NCBI GenBank assembly: GCA_020048055.1
Contig: JAIFNA010000003.1
Span: 1 to 64,000, forward strand
Direction: 5' to 3'
Length of the DNA stretch: 64,000 nt
DNA from: Arcobacter sp.
GTDB lineage: Bacteria > Campylobacterota > Campylobacteria > Campylobacterales > Arcobacteraceae
Both the position numbers and the translations under genes were made by a program. The notes under the pieces were generated by a model. That model had not been told where the DNA came from and searched no databases. It was given only the letters and a program-made list of their open reading frames with translations. Shown here piece after piece: positions 47,354-56,292 of this stretch (the stretch's first letter is position 1; each line of letters starts with the position of its first letter).

Positions 47354-48592
47354 ATGTTGGATAAAAGGGAAGCTTTGGTTCAAATGTTTAGTGCCAAAGG
47401 GGCAAAAGTTAATACAAACCGTGGTGATGAATATTATAATTCATTAAAAGATATTATGGAAAAAAGACTTAGTGAACTAGAAAAAACACAAGTAGCAACC
47501 AAGTCATCAATTGTTAATGTTTTAGAATACGAAGGACTTTCGAGAAGAGATTTTATGAAATGGGCTAGTGCTGCTTGTGCTGCTTTGATGTTGCCACCAA
47601 CATTTACTCCGCTTGTTGCTCGTGCTGCTGAACTTATGAACAGAGTACCAGTTATTTGGATTGAATTGCAAGATTGTGCGGGAAATAGTGAGGCAATTTT
47701 AAGAAGTGATTCTCCGACAATTGATGAGCTTATTTTAGAAACCATCTCGCTAGAGTTCAATGAAACTTTAATGGTAGCAGCTGGTCATCAAGCTGAAGAT
47801 CATCTTGATGAGGCGATGAAAACTTTCAAAGGTAAATATCTTTGTGTTGTAGAAGGTGCTATTCCAAGAGGAATGGATGGACTTTATGGGACAATGGGAG
47901 CTAAAGGTGAAACTTATGTTGAACACCTAAAAAGAGTCTCAAAAGATTGTGCAGCATTAGTTGCTGTTGGAACTTGTGCTACTTTTGGAGGAGTTCCAGC
48001 TGCTTCTCCAAACCCAACTGACGCTGTTGGTGTGCAAGATATTATAAAAGATAAACCAATTATAAACATCCCAGCTTGTCCTGCAAATCCTGCAAATATC
48101 ACAGGTACGATTTTGCATTTTGTATTAACAGGGACGATTCCAGAATTAGATCATCTAAATCGTCCAAAATTTGCATTTGGATACAGAATCCATGATAACT
48201 GCGAAAGAAGAGCACATTTTGATGCTGGAGAATTTGTTGAGGAGTGGGGAGATGATGGCGCTAAAAATAACTTCTGTCTTTACAAAATGGGTTGTAAAGG
48301 TCCTATGACTTTTAATAACTGCTCAATTGTCAAATACAATAGTGGTACAAACTGGCCAATTGGTGCTGGACACGGTTGCATTGGATGTAGTGAACCACAA
48401 TTTTGGGATAAATTTGCAACTGAAAGACCAGTAGCAGACTCACATATAAAAGCACCAACTGGTGGAGTTGAAAAGACAGTTGATGAGTTTGGTATGGTAC
48501 TTATAACTGCCGCTGGAGTTGGTATTGGAATTCATGCAGCTCTTAGTATAGCTGCTGGTAAAAAAAGCCAAACAAATGATAGTGAAAAATAA
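47354..48592 (+). CDS. hydA: Membrane-bound uptake hydrogenase small subunit
   Basis: 412 aa. A long N-region ends in the Tat motif LSRRDFMKWASAACAALML (RR about residue 59), so it is folded, exported and membrane-held by a C-terminal helix (about 374-398). Cluster ligands: QDCAGNSEA, VGTCATFGG, PACPANPANI, DNCERRAHFD, LYKMGCKGPMTFNNCS, GHGCIGCSEPQFWD. The usual proximal CxxC reads CAGN. It oxidises periplasmic H2 together with HydB. AAGGAG precedes the ATG. Confidence 0.96.
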   Translation: MLDKREALVQMFSAKGAKVNTNRGDEYYNSLKDIMEKRLSELEKTQVATKSSIVNVLEYEGLSRRDFMKWASAACAALMLPPTFTPLVARAAELMNRVPVIWIELQDCAGNSEAILRSDSPTIDELILETISLEFNETLMVAAGHQAEDHLDEAMKTFKGKYLCVVEGAIPRGMDGLYGTMGAKGETYVEHLKRVSKDCAALVAVGTCATFGGVPAASPNPTDAVGVQDIIKDKPIINIPACPANPANITGTILHFVLTGTIPELDHLNRPKFAFGYRIHDNCERRAHFDAGEFVEEWGDDGAKNNFCLYKMGCKGPMTFNNCSIVKYNSGTNWPIGAGHGCIGCSEPQFWDKFATERPVADSHIKAPTGGVEKTVDEFGMVLITAAGVGIGIHAALSIAAGKKSQTNDSEK

Positions 48593-48622
48593 AAACTAAA
48601 AATAACCAACAAAGGAAATAAT

Positions 48623-50371
48623 ATGAGCAAACATATAATAATTGATCCCATAACAAGAATTGAGGGACATCTTAGAATTGAAGCTGTGATTGATGACAAC
48701 AATGTTATAACTGACGCATTTGCAAGTTCAACAATGTTTAGAGGAATTGAGACTATCTTAAAAGGGCGAGACCCACGTGATGCTGGTATGCTTGCTATGA
48801 GAATTTGTGGAGTTTGTACAGGTACGCACTACCAAAGAAGTATTGAAGCGGTTGAGCATGCTTTTGGTATTGATATTCCAAAAAATGCAAGAATTGTTAG
48901 AAATTTAATACAAGGTGCACTGTATGTTCACGACCATGTTGTACATTTCTATCATCTTCACGCACTTGACTGGGTTGACATCACAAGCGCACTTAAAGCA
49001 GATCCAAAACAAGCAGCAGCTGAAGCTTTAAAATGGACAAGTACACCATATGGAGCAGGGGAAGGTGACCTTAGAGCTATCCAAGAAAGGGTTGGAAAGT
49101 TTGTAAAACAAGGGCGACTTGGAATATTCTCAAATGCTTATTGGGGAAATAAAAACTATAAATTATCACCTGAACAAAACTTAATCGCAGTTGCTCACTA
49201 CCTACAAGCACTTGATATGCAAAGAGATATGTCAAAAATGATGGCTATCTTTGGTGGAAAAATGCCTCACCCACAATCACTTGTAGTTGGTGGAGTAACT
49301 TGTATCCAAGATATAAAAAATCCAGCAAGAATTTCAGCATTTAAATCACTTTTAACTAAAGCATCGAATTTTATCAAAAATGCCTATTTGATAGATGTTT
49401 TAATGGCAGGAACTGTATACGCAGGTGAAGCGCTTGATGGGACTGGTGGAGGACTAAAAAGCTATATGTCTTATGGAGATTTTAGATTAAACGACAATGG
49501 TTTTTATGATTCAACTTTACTGTTTCCAAAAGGTGTAGTTTTAAATGGTGATATTTCAAAACTCCATCCATTAGACCAAACAAAAATAACAGAAGATGTA
49601 ACACACGCATGGTATGAGGGGAAAAATGATAAAGGACTTCACCCATTTGATGGGGTAACAAATCCTAAATACACAGGCTTAGAGAAAAAAGCTGATGGCT
49701 ATGCGTATCTAAAAACAAATGAAAAATATAGCTGGATAAAATCGCCACTTTATGATGACACAAGAGTTGAAGTTGGACCACTCGCTAGAATTGTAGTTGG
49801 ACTCGCTGCTGGTGATGAGAGAATTTCAAAATATGCAACAAACTTCTTAACAAAACTAGGAAACACTTTAGGTCTAGGGAAACCTGCACCAATTAGTGTT
49901 GTTTTCTCAACAGTTGGAAGAACTGCAGCAAGAGCTATTGAAACCGAAATGATGAGCGACGTTATGTTTGAGTGGGTTGATGAATTGGCAGCGAATGTAG
50001 CAAAAGGGGATCTATCGACTTGGACAGAATTTGACTTTGAAAAAGTTTCAAAAGATGCTAAAGGTTATGGAATGGCTGAAGCACCTAGGGGTGGACTTGG
50101 ACACTGGGTTGTTATTAAAGATGGGAAAATTGCTAATTATCAAGCTGTTGTTCCATCGACTTGGAATGCAGCACCTAGAGACTATAAGGGACGACTCGGG
50201 GCTTATGAATCAGCACTTATTGGGACAAAAGTAGCCAACCCAGAGCAACCTCTTGAAATCCTAAGAACAGTCCATTCATTTGATCCATGTATAGCTTGTG
50301 CTGTACATATTGTTGATACAAAAGGGAAAGAACTTAGTAGTTTTAAAGTTAGTGCTACTTGTGCAATATAA
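48623..50371 (+). CDS. hydB: Membrane-bound uptake hydrogenase large subunit
   Basis: 582 aa, usual for group 1b. Ni-Fe ligands: MRICGVCTGTHYQRSIEAVE (RICGVC) at the N-terminus and SFDPCIACAVH at the C-terminus. A 21-residue tail after the His (starting IVDTKGKEL) is the peptide that HydD should remove after nickel insertion. Exported with HydA by hitch-hiking on its Tat signal. Order hydA-hydB-hydC-hydD-hydE matches Wolinella and Campylobacter. Confidence 0.97.
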   Translation: MSKHIIIDPITRIEGHLRIEAVIDDNNVITDAFASSTMFRGIETILKGRDPRDAGMLAMRICGVCTGTHYQRSIEAVEHAFGIDIPKNARIVRNLIQGALYVHDHVVHFYHLHALDWVDITSALKADPKQAAAEALKWTSTPYGAGEGDLRAIQERVGKFVKQGRLGIFSNAYWGNKNYKLSPEQNLIAVAHYLQALDMQRDMSKMMAIFGGKMPHPQSLVVGGVTCIQDIKNPARISAFKSLLTKASNFIKNAYLIDVLMAGTVYAGEALDGTGGGLKSYMSYGDFRLNDNGFYDSTLLFPKGVVLNGDISKLHPLDQTKITEDVTHAWYEGKNDKGLHPFDGVTNPKYTGLEKKADGYAYLKTNEKYSWIKSPLYDDTRVEVGPLARIVVGLAAGDERISKYATNFLTKLGNTLGLGKPAPISVVFSTVGRTAARAIETEMMSDVMFEWVDELAANVAKGDLSTWTEFDFEKVSKDAKGYGMAEAPRGGLGHWVVIKDGKIANYQAVVPSTWNAAPRDYKGRLGAYESALIGTKVANPEQPLEILRTVHSFDPCIACAVHIVDTKGKELSSFKVSATCAI

Positions 50372-50401
50372 ACAAATGGGACATTTTTTAAGGAGTTTTA
50401 G

Positions 50402-51106
50402 ATGAGTAGTTACAAAAAAGTTGAAAGAATGACCGCATTTATGCGGTGGAACCATTGGATAGTTGCTATTTGTATGGTTGGAGCTGTTATCACTGGACTT
50501 TATATCGGGCATCCTTATTATCAAAGTTTTATAAGTGATCCTGCAGTTGATAAATATGTGATGGCTTGGAATAGATGGATACATTTTATGGCAGCTATTA
50601 TTTTTGATGTAAGCAGTATTGTTGTTGCATATCTATATTTCTTTTCAAGATTTGAAAAACCATACAAAAAACTCATACCAAACCAAACAAATATAAAAGA
50701 ATTTATAGAGGTATTTTTAAATTTGGTCACTTTAAACAGACGAAAAACATTTAATAGTAGTCATAGTGATAGTTTTAATATCGTATTTTTTACAGTTTTC
50801 CATCTTTTGTTACTTTGGATGCTTTTAACTGGTTTACAACTTTATGTTCACGGATTGGCTTCGGGACTGAGTTCTATTGGCGAATGGTGGCCTGCTATGC
50901 TTCACCTTGCAACCGATTGGACATTATGGATAACGGGTGGAACAACCGTTGATGTTAGAATTTCACATCACATAAGTATGTACTTAATTATAGTGTGGGT
51001 AATGTTTCATGTCTATTATCAAATATGGCGAACGATCTTTTGGCAAGAGGGTGATATTTCAATTGTTATTGGTGGATCAAAATTTGTTAAAGAGGAAGAG
51101 AAATAA
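50402..51106 (+). CDS. hydC: Hydrogenase cytochrome b subunit
   Basis: 234 aa with four membrane helices and di-heme b ligands: RWNHWIVAICMVGAVITG, NRWIHFMAAIIF, FFTVFHLLLLWMLLTGLQLY (FHLLLLW) and HHISMYLIIVWVMFHVYYQIW (HHISMY, FHVYYQ). It anchors HydAB and passes electrons to menaquinone. Placed 30 bp after hydB; 78 bp before hydD with a hairpin-rich gap. Confidence 0.95.
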   Translation: MSSYKKVERMTAFMRWNHWIVAICMVGAVITGLYIGHPYYQSFISDPAVDKYVMAWNRWIHFMAAIIFDVSSIVVAYLYFFSRFEKPYKKLIPNQTNIKEFIEVFLNLVTLNRRKTFNSSHSDSFNIVFFTVFHLLLLWMLLTGLQLYVHGLASGLSSIGEWWPAMLHLATDWTLWITGGTTVDVRISHHISMYLIIVWVMFHVYYQIWRTIFWQEGDISIVIGGSKFVKEEEK

Positions 51107-51132
51107 AGTCAACTCTTTTGGCTTTTTAATTT

Positions 51133-51169
51133 ATCACTCCAATTTTATCGTGGAGTGATTCTACTCCAC
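51133..51169 (+). promoter_or_regulatory. Mutually exclusive hairpins between hydC and hydD
   Basis: Segment 1 (ATCACTCCA, 51133-51141) pairs with segment 2 (TGGAGTGAT, 51151-51159). Segment 2 can instead pair with segment 3: GTGGAGT (51150-51156) with ACTCCAC (51163-51169). Both stems cannot form together. The second stem ends 6-8 nt before the AAAAGGGA ribosome site of hydD. This could be an mRNA stabiliser after hydABC or a switch limiting hydD translation. No T tract, so not a classical terminator. Confidence 0.45.
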
Positions 51170-51184
51170 CATAAAAGGGAAAAA

Positions 51185-51745
51185 ATGGAAAAAATCGCAA
51201 TTATTGGGGCTGGTACTGTTATCTATCAAGATGAGGGTGTTGGTGTTTTTGCCTCAAGATATATAGAAGAAAATTACACCTTTGATAAAGATGTAACAAT
51301 GGTAGATGGTGGGGTTTTAGGTTTTCAACTTATGACTTACTATCAAGAGTTTGATAAAATCATCATTTTAGACACTATCACAATGGATGACAAAGTTGGC
51401 TCAATTTACAATCTACCATCAGATGAACTTCTAGGACTTGGAAGCTACAAACAAACAGCTCACGAGGTTGAGATTGTTGAGATGCTTGAAATTTGTTCAC
51501 TTCTTGAACGAATGGCAGAGGTAAATATAATTGGAATAGTCCCTAAAGATATCGAAACAGTTGGGGTTGGATTAACAAATGAAATAAAAGAGAATTTTTT
51601 TATTTTTGTAGATACAGCAATCAATCAACTCTTACGGATGGGAATTAGTAGCACAAAAAATGAACTAGAATTTCCACTTGAAGAGATTATTTTAAATTAC
51701 AAAGAGCCAAGAGCTCCAAGATTTGAGGAGAAGATATGGCAATAA
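51185..51745 (+). CDS. hydD: Hydrogenase maturation endoprotease HydD
   Basis: 186 aa from the ATG at 51185, with AAGGGA upstream; the open frame extends to 51155. HycI/HyaD-family nickel-dependent protease: IGAGTVIYQDEGVGVFAS (Glu ligand in DEGVG), MVDGGVLGFQLM, IILDTITMDD (Asp), and the HEVEIVEML His segment. Its substrate should be the HydB C-terminal tail. The cytosolic large subunit has no such tail. Ends overlapping hydE by 10 bp. Confidence 0.92.
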   Translation: MEKIAIIGAGTVIYQDEGVGVFASRYIEENYTFDKDVTMVDGGVLGFQLMTYYQEFDKIIILDTITMDDKVGSIYNLPSDELLGLGSYKQTAHEVEIVEMLEICSLLERMAEVNIIGIVPKDIETVGVGLTNEIKENFFIFVDTAINQLLRMGISSTKNELEFPLEEIILNYKEPRAPRFEEKIWQ

Positions 51746-53145
51746 AGCAGACTTTAAACTACAAAAGCAACAATCAATATTTTTCTGGATTTCTAAATCA
51801 TTTACTCAAAGAAGCAGATTTACAAGGTGCGGTCTCGTTGTCAAACGGTAAAATTACACTACTTCTTGATGATAGCGATAGTAAAAAACTTGAATATTTT
51901 GTTTCTCTTACAGATAATTATCTTCCAAATTCAATATTTTTAGGTGATATCGAAACGATAAATATTGATGAAAAAATAGCAAAAAATGAGTTTTTATCAA
52001 AAAATTATGAGATTGCACCTTGTCCTAAGTGTCTTCATAATCTCCTAAATCCATCAAGTCAAAATTATCTTGATGATAGTTTAGTTTGCAATCACTATTC
52101 AAATGTCGGTGAAACTTACAGCGATACAAATATGTTTTCTCCACATTACAGTGAAAATTCAACACTTTTATTAACAGATGGAAATAAACTTGATGAACTT
52201 TTTATACTCACACAAAATGAAGCAAAAGCCCTATTTTCAATCGAACGCCCATCTTTAAAACTTACAATCAAAGATGAACACCTAAAATTTGTAACTGGGA
52301 AAAACTTTATTTTTACAAAAGCTATCTATAATACAAAAAGTGCTTTAGTTGCGCAAAATGCGAAAGAAAGCGGTATTGATTATCTATTTTTTAACGACAA
52401 CAACCCATCACTTTGTGTTGTAGTGCAAAAAAATATCTCAATAATAAAAGATAAAAGATTTGCGACACCACTTCAAAACCTAGATGAAAACAAAACAATC
52501 AATCGCTTTTTAAATATCAGCAATGAAGCAAACTTCAAAAAAGGCTCAATCGGTGGATATTTAAGCGCACTAAATGGGATTAATTTTATCGTTTCAAACG
52601 AAGTAGCCTCAAAAATCGTTTTACAATCACAACCTTTTATCCAAGATGAAGTTTTAAAATTTATGAGCGAAGATGAAACAAAATCAAAACTTTTAAAAAA
52701 TCTACACAATAATTTTCCAGAACTTTTTGGAAAACTTCAAACTTTAAACAAATTAAATCTCTTTGAGTTTATCTCGTTTATTTTGGAACTTGATACACTA
52801 AGTTTTGAAGCACTTAGTGATACTGCTTCTTTGTTTAGAGGAAATGGTGGATTAAAAATTGATATATTTTTCAATGAAAATGGGCTTGACTATCCATCAT
52901 TTTTGGGTTCAATCATAAGCTTTAAATTAGCAGGGACTGATAAAAATTATCTTAGCTACTCAATAATGGAGAGTTTGGCCGATATGACTATTACAAATCT
53001 AAATCAGTTAAAAACAAAATTTAAAATTGATAACTTTGTACTCTTTGGCGATATGTTTCAAAATAGTGTCCTTTACAGCCGAATACTTAGCAAATTTCAA
53101 CTTTCAAACCCATATTTTAGTAGCACAATAGCTTTTGATGAGTAA
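51736..53145 (+). CDS. hydE: Hydrogenase accessory protein HydE (HypF-related)
   Basis: 469 aa. In position and character it matches HydE of Wolinella and Helicobacter, which is needed for hydrogenase activity and resembles part of HypF. It has a reduced zinc-finger segment (APCPKCLHNLLNPSSQNY then LVCNHYSN, residues about 94-125), then HypF-like regions (TDGNKLDELFILTQNEAKAL; GYLSALNGINFI; SLADMTITNLNQ; LFGDMFQNSVLYSRILSK). Not related to the radical-SAM HydE of [FeFe] hydrogenases. Overlaps hydD. Confidence 0.82.
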   Translation: MAIKQTLNYKSNNQYFSGFLNHLLKEADLQGAVSLSNGKITLLLDDSDSKKLEYFVSLTDNYLPNSIFLGDIETINIDEKIAKNEFLSKNYEIAPCPKCLHNLLNPSSQNYLDDSLVCNHYSNVGETYSDTNMFSPHYSENSTLLLTDGNKLDELFILTQNEAKALFSIERPSLKLTIKDEHLKFVTGKNFIFTKAIYNTKSALVAQNAKESGIDYLFFNDNNPSLCVVVQKNISIIKDKRFATPLQNLDENKTINRFLNISNEANFKKGSIGGYLSALNGINFIVSNEVASKIVLQSQPFIQDEVLKFMSEDETKSKLLKNLHNNFPELFGKLQTLNKLNLFEFISFILELDTLSFEALSDTASLFRGNGGLKIDIFFNENGLDYPSFLGSIISFKLAGTDKNYLSYSIMESLADMTITNLNQLKTKFKIDNFVLFGDMFQNSVLYSRILSKFQLSNPYFSSTIAFDE

Positions 53146-53147
53146 TC

Positions 53148-53167
53148 AAAAAGAGATTTATCTTTTT
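53148..53167 (+). terminator. Possible hairpin terminator after hydE
   Basis: AAAAAGA / TCTTTTT, 7-bp stem and 6-nt loop, located 3 bp after the hydE stop and followed by CTC. Weak because the T run lies in the stem. Confidence 0.4.
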
Positions 53168-53233
53168 CTCATCATTGCTATTTTTTTGTTAAAATCCCAT
53201 CTTACAAATTCTAAAAAATATTAGGGATAAAAA

Positions 53234-53713
53234 ATGTTAATTTCAAGTAATCAAACAGTTATCACAACAATTTCAACACTTATTCAACTTTCAGTTGCAC
53301 CTGTCTTTTTACTAGCTGGTGTGGCTGGACTTTTAAATGTTTTTACAAGCAGACTAACAAGAACGATAGATAAGCTAGAACTAATCGATGCTCAAATAAA
53401 TAAGCACGAAGAGGAGAATATTGTTTGCCAAAAAGAGAGTGATTTTTTAAAGCAAAGGAGAAACTTTCTGATTAAGCGGATGAAAAACATCAATTTTGCA
53501 ATATTTTTTGCAACAGCTACTGGGCTTATGGTTGCGCTTGTTATCATTAGTGTATTTTTTAGTGCACTTTATGCGTATGATAGTCAACTTCTCATCTCGC
53601 TTTCATTTATTTTATCTATGGTTTTTTTGATTATCTCATTGATTTTATTTTTGCGTGAGATATATTTTACAAATATGTCAATCAATCTTAAAAAAGTTTC
53701 AACACACACCTAA
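53234..53713 (+). CDS. DUF2721-family membrane protein
   Basis: 159 aa. Helices at about 14-36, 83-108 and 117-140, with the family signature NVFTSRLTRTIDKLELID and a charged coiled segment after it. Function unknown. It lies between hydE and hypF, sharing one base with the hypF start, so it is expressed with the hydrogenase maturation genes; a role there is not established. Confidence 0.8.
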   Translation: MLISSNQTVITTISTLIQLSVAPVFLLAGVAGLLNVFTSRLTRTIDKLELIDAQINKHEEENIVCQKESDFLKQRRNFLIKRMKNINFAIFFATATGLMVALVIISVFFSALYAYDSQLLISLSFILSMVFLIISLILFLREIYFTNMSINLKKVSTHT

Positions 53714-55947
53714 TGATTAGGTATATTTACAAAATCAAAGGGGTTGTTCAAGGGGTTGGATTTCGTCCGTATATTTACACCCTTGCTACAAGATTTAATC
53801 TGAATGGTTTTGTATTTAATGATTCAAATGGTGTAACAATCGAGCTTCAAGGAAAAGTAGAAAATATTGAGCTTTTTGATGAAACACTTCTAAATGAACT
53901 CCCACCACTTGCACATATTGATAGCTTTCTCAAACATCCTATACCACTTAAAAATGAAATAACTTTTTCCATTATGGAGAGTTCAAACGATACTCAAGAA
54001 TTAAAAACAACCCTTATCTCCCCTGATATGAAAGTTTGCAACGAGTGCTTAGATGATATAAAACAAAAACGAAAATATCATAATTATTTTGCCACTAATT
54101 GTACAAATTGTGGTCCAAGATACAGCATCATAGAAACTGTCCCGTACGATAGAAAAAATACCTCTATGAAAAAGTTTATGATGTGTGAAAGTTGTAAAGA
54201 GGAGTATCAAAATCCGCTCGCTAGAAGATACCATGCTCAGCCAATCTCGTGTACTATTTGTGGACCAAAGTTAGAGTTAAGAGTTAAGAATGAAGAGTTA
54301 AAAGTTGAAGGTGATTATATATTGATCCTCACAGCAAAGCTTATAACAGAAGGAAAAATAGGAGCCATAAAAGGCATTGGTGGGTTTCATCTTGTATGTG
54401 ATAGTACAAATGATACGACAATCGAGCATTTAAGACAATACAAAAATCGTCCAACAAAACCTTTTGCTTTGATGTGTAAAGACCTAGAACAAATAAAACA
54501 ATTTGCAAAAGTTTCAAACAAAGAAGAGGAAATTTTAACTTCCAAAGAAGCTCCAATTGTTATACTTGAAAAGTTAATAGTTAATAATTTAGAATTAAAA
54601 ATTAGTAATAATGTAGCTCCAAATATCTCAAAAATTGGCTGTTTTCTCCCCTATTCCCCTTTGCATCATCTTTTGTTTGAACATCTTGAAGCTCCAATCG
54701 TCGCTACAAGTGCAAACCTTGGAGATGAACCAATTATTACAAAAGGTGAAAATATCGAGCTTTTGCTTCCATTTGTTGATTTTATTTTGGATTTTAATCG
54801 TGATATTGTAAATGGAATAGATGATAGTTTAGTGCAAATAGTTGATGGAAAAATGCAAATTTTACGACTTGGAAGAGGTTATGCTCCAAAGGTTATACAT
54901 CTTCCATTTAAACTTTCAAAAAATATTTTAGCCGTTGGTGGAAGTGGAAAAAACACTGTCTCTTTAGCCTTTCTTGATAATATTATAATCTCCCCTCATA
55001 TTGGAGATTTAGATAGTTTGAAAGCTTTTGAATACTTCAAGCGAACAATCGAAACATTTGAAAGATTTTATGACTTTAAGCCAGATATTATCGTTTGTGA
55101 TAAACACCCAAACTATGAAACTACAAAATGGGCAAAAGAGTTAACAATTAAAAATGAAGAATTAAAAATTATTGAAGTACAACACCATTTAGCTCATATT
55201 TATAGCGTTAAGGCTGAATTTGGACTAACAAAAAATTATCTTGGATTTAGTTTTGATGGGACTGGATATGGAGATGATGGGACGATTTGGGGTGGAGAAG
55301 TTTTTGTTGGAGAAATGCGAAAATATCACTTCAAACAATTCAAACTTTTAGGTGGAAGCAAAGCTATAAAAGAACCACGAAGAGTCGCTTTGAGCCTTTT
55401 ATTTGAGAGATATAGTTTAGATGAAATTTTAGATTTCAAGCTACCATTTTTAGAAACTTTTACCCAAAGCGAACTGAGACTTCTTTATCAGAGTTACGAA
55501 AAAAACCTCAATGCTCCGCTTACAAGTTCAGTTGGAAGATTGTTTGACGCGGTAGCAAGTTTGGCAAATCTGAGTCATTTTCAAAGCTATGAGGGGGAAG
55601 CTGGACTTTTGTGTGAAATGGCTTACGATAAAAATATAAACGATTCGTTCCCGTATAGTTTAAAAAATAATATTATCGATATAGAATTTGACTTTTTTGA
55701 TAGAAACCTCATCTCAAAATTTATCAATTCACTTGTAGATATCGTTATAAAAATCGCTAAAATACAGCAACTTGAAGTGATTTTAAGTGGTGGAGTTTTT
55801 CAAAACAAAACACTTCTTGAGCTTGTAATTAAAAAACTAAAAGATGAAAATATCAAATATCACCACAACCAAAAAACACCCACAAATGATGGAGGGATAA
55901 GCTTGGGGCAAATTTATTATGCTATTTGCGAAAACCAAATACACTAA
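53713..55947 (+). CDS. hypF: Carbamoyltransferase HypF
   Basis: 744 aa. Makes the thiocarboxamide on HypE that becomes the cyanide ligands of the Ni-Fe site. Domains: acylphosphatase (KGVVQGVGFRPYIYTLA, 1-90), two zinc fingers (CNECLDD / CTNCGPRYS and CESCKEE / CTICGPK), YrdC-like (GAIKGIGGFHLVCDST, ~215-395) and Kae1-like carbamoyltransferase (VQHHLAHIYSVKAE, SFDGTGYGDDGTIWGGE, LSGGVFQNK). Three in-frame copies of a NEELK-type repeat occur at 54271-54312, 54571-54612 and 55137-55178. A 31-bp stretch at 55665-55695 is duplicated at 56564. Confidence 0.97.
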   Translation: MIRYIYKIKGVVQGVGFRPYIYTLATRFNLNGFVFNDSNGVTIELQGKVENIELFDETLLNELPPLAHIDSFLKHPIPLKNEITFSIMESSNDTQELKTTLISPDMKVCNECLDDIKQKRKYHNYFATNCTNCGPRYSIIETVPYDRKNTSMKKFMMCESCKEEYQNPLARRYHAQPISCTICGPKLELRVKNEELKVEGDYILILTAKLITEGKIGAIKGIGGFHLVCDSTNDTTIEHLRQYKNRPTKPFALMCKDLEQIKQFAKVSNKEEEILTSKEAPIVILEKLIVNNLELKISNNVAPNISKIGCFLPYSPLHHLLFEHLEAPIVATSANLGDEPIITKGENIELLLPFVDFILDFNRDIVNGIDDSLVQIVDGKMQILRLGRGYAPKVIHLPFKLSKNILAVGGSGKNTVSLAFLDNIIISPHIGDLDSLKAFEYFKRTIETFERFYDFKPDIIVCDKHPNYETTKWAKELTIKNEELKIIEVQHHLAHIYSVKAEFGLTKNYLGFSFDGTGYGDDGTIWGGEVFVGEMRKYHFKQFKLLGGSKAIKEPRRVALSLLFERYSLDEILDFKLPFLETFTQSELRLLYQSYEKNLNAPLTSSVGRLFDAVASLANLSHFQSYEGEAGLLCEMAYDKNINDSFPYSLKNNIIDIEFDFFDRNLISKFINSLVDIVIKIAKIQQLEVILSGGVFQNKTLLELVIKKLKDENIKYHHNQKTPTNDGGISLGQIYYAICENQIH
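54271..54312 (+). repeat. In-frame NEELK repeat in hypF, copy 1
   Basis: GAGTTAAGAGTTAAGAATG followed by AAGAGTTAAAAGTT, translating to ELRVKNEELKV. It lies just after the second zinc finger, where other HypF proteins go directly to the YrdC-like domain. Confidence 0.6.
54571..54612 (+). repeat. In-frame NEELK repeat in hypF, copy 2 (diverged)
   Basis: AAGTTAATAGTTAATAATT followed by TAGAATTAAAAATT, translating to KLIVNNLELKI. Same frame as copies 1 and 3, more diverged. Confidence 0.5.
55137..55178 (+). repeat. In-frame NEELK repeat in hypF, copy 3
   Basis: GAGTTAACAATTAAAAATG followed by AAGAATTAAAAATT, translating to ELTIKNEELKI. It sits directly before the conserved VQHHLAH of the carbamoyltransferase domain. 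Confidence 0.6.
55665..55695 (+). repeat. 31-bp direct repeat, copy inside hypF
   Basis: Identical to 56564-56594. Within hypF it encodes the NNIIDIEFDF segment. See the second copy. Confidence 0.9.
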
Positions 55948-56061
55948 GCTATAAAATTTCAATAGATAGCCATATCTAAAAACTATATAGGAAATTTATT
56001 TTAATGAAAAGTTTATATCTATATGGATATACTTTTTTATTATTCTGCAAGGAGGATTGTA

Positions 56062-56292
56062 ATGTTAGCAGTAAAAAATACAAAAATGTTGGTTTCTATG
56101 CCACAAAACTTGGTCGATGATGTAACTGAATTTGCAAAAGAATTCAACCAAAACAAAAGTGCTATTATATCTCAAGCGTTGGAGTTTTATTTTGATCATC
56201 TTGATTTACAAATAGCTAAAAAAAGAAGTCTTGAGAAAAATGAAACTATCACATTTGATGAAATGAGAAAACTATCAAATGAGCAAATATAG
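56062..56292 (+). CDS. Ribbon-helix-helix antitoxin (CopG/RelB-like)
   Basis: 76 aa from the ATG at 56062, preceded by a near-perfect AAGGAGG; the frame is open from 56023. The N-terminal MLVSMPQNLVDDVTEFAKEF and NKSAIISQALEFYFDHL segments form a ribbon-helix-helix DNA-binding fold; the acidic/polar tail would block the toxin. It overlaps the toxin gene by 14 bp. The pair interrupts the hypF-hupE-hypB order. Confidence 0.85.
   Translation: MLAVKNTKMLVSMPQNLVDDVTEFAKEFNQNKSAIISQALEFYFDHLDLQIAKKRSLEKNETITFDEMRKLSNEQI

Noticed and set aside
51736-53145. Radical-SAM HydE of [FeFe] hydrogenase maturation
   Set aside because: No CxxxCxxC motif; the protein resembles HypF and follows hydABCD of a [NiFe] enzyme.
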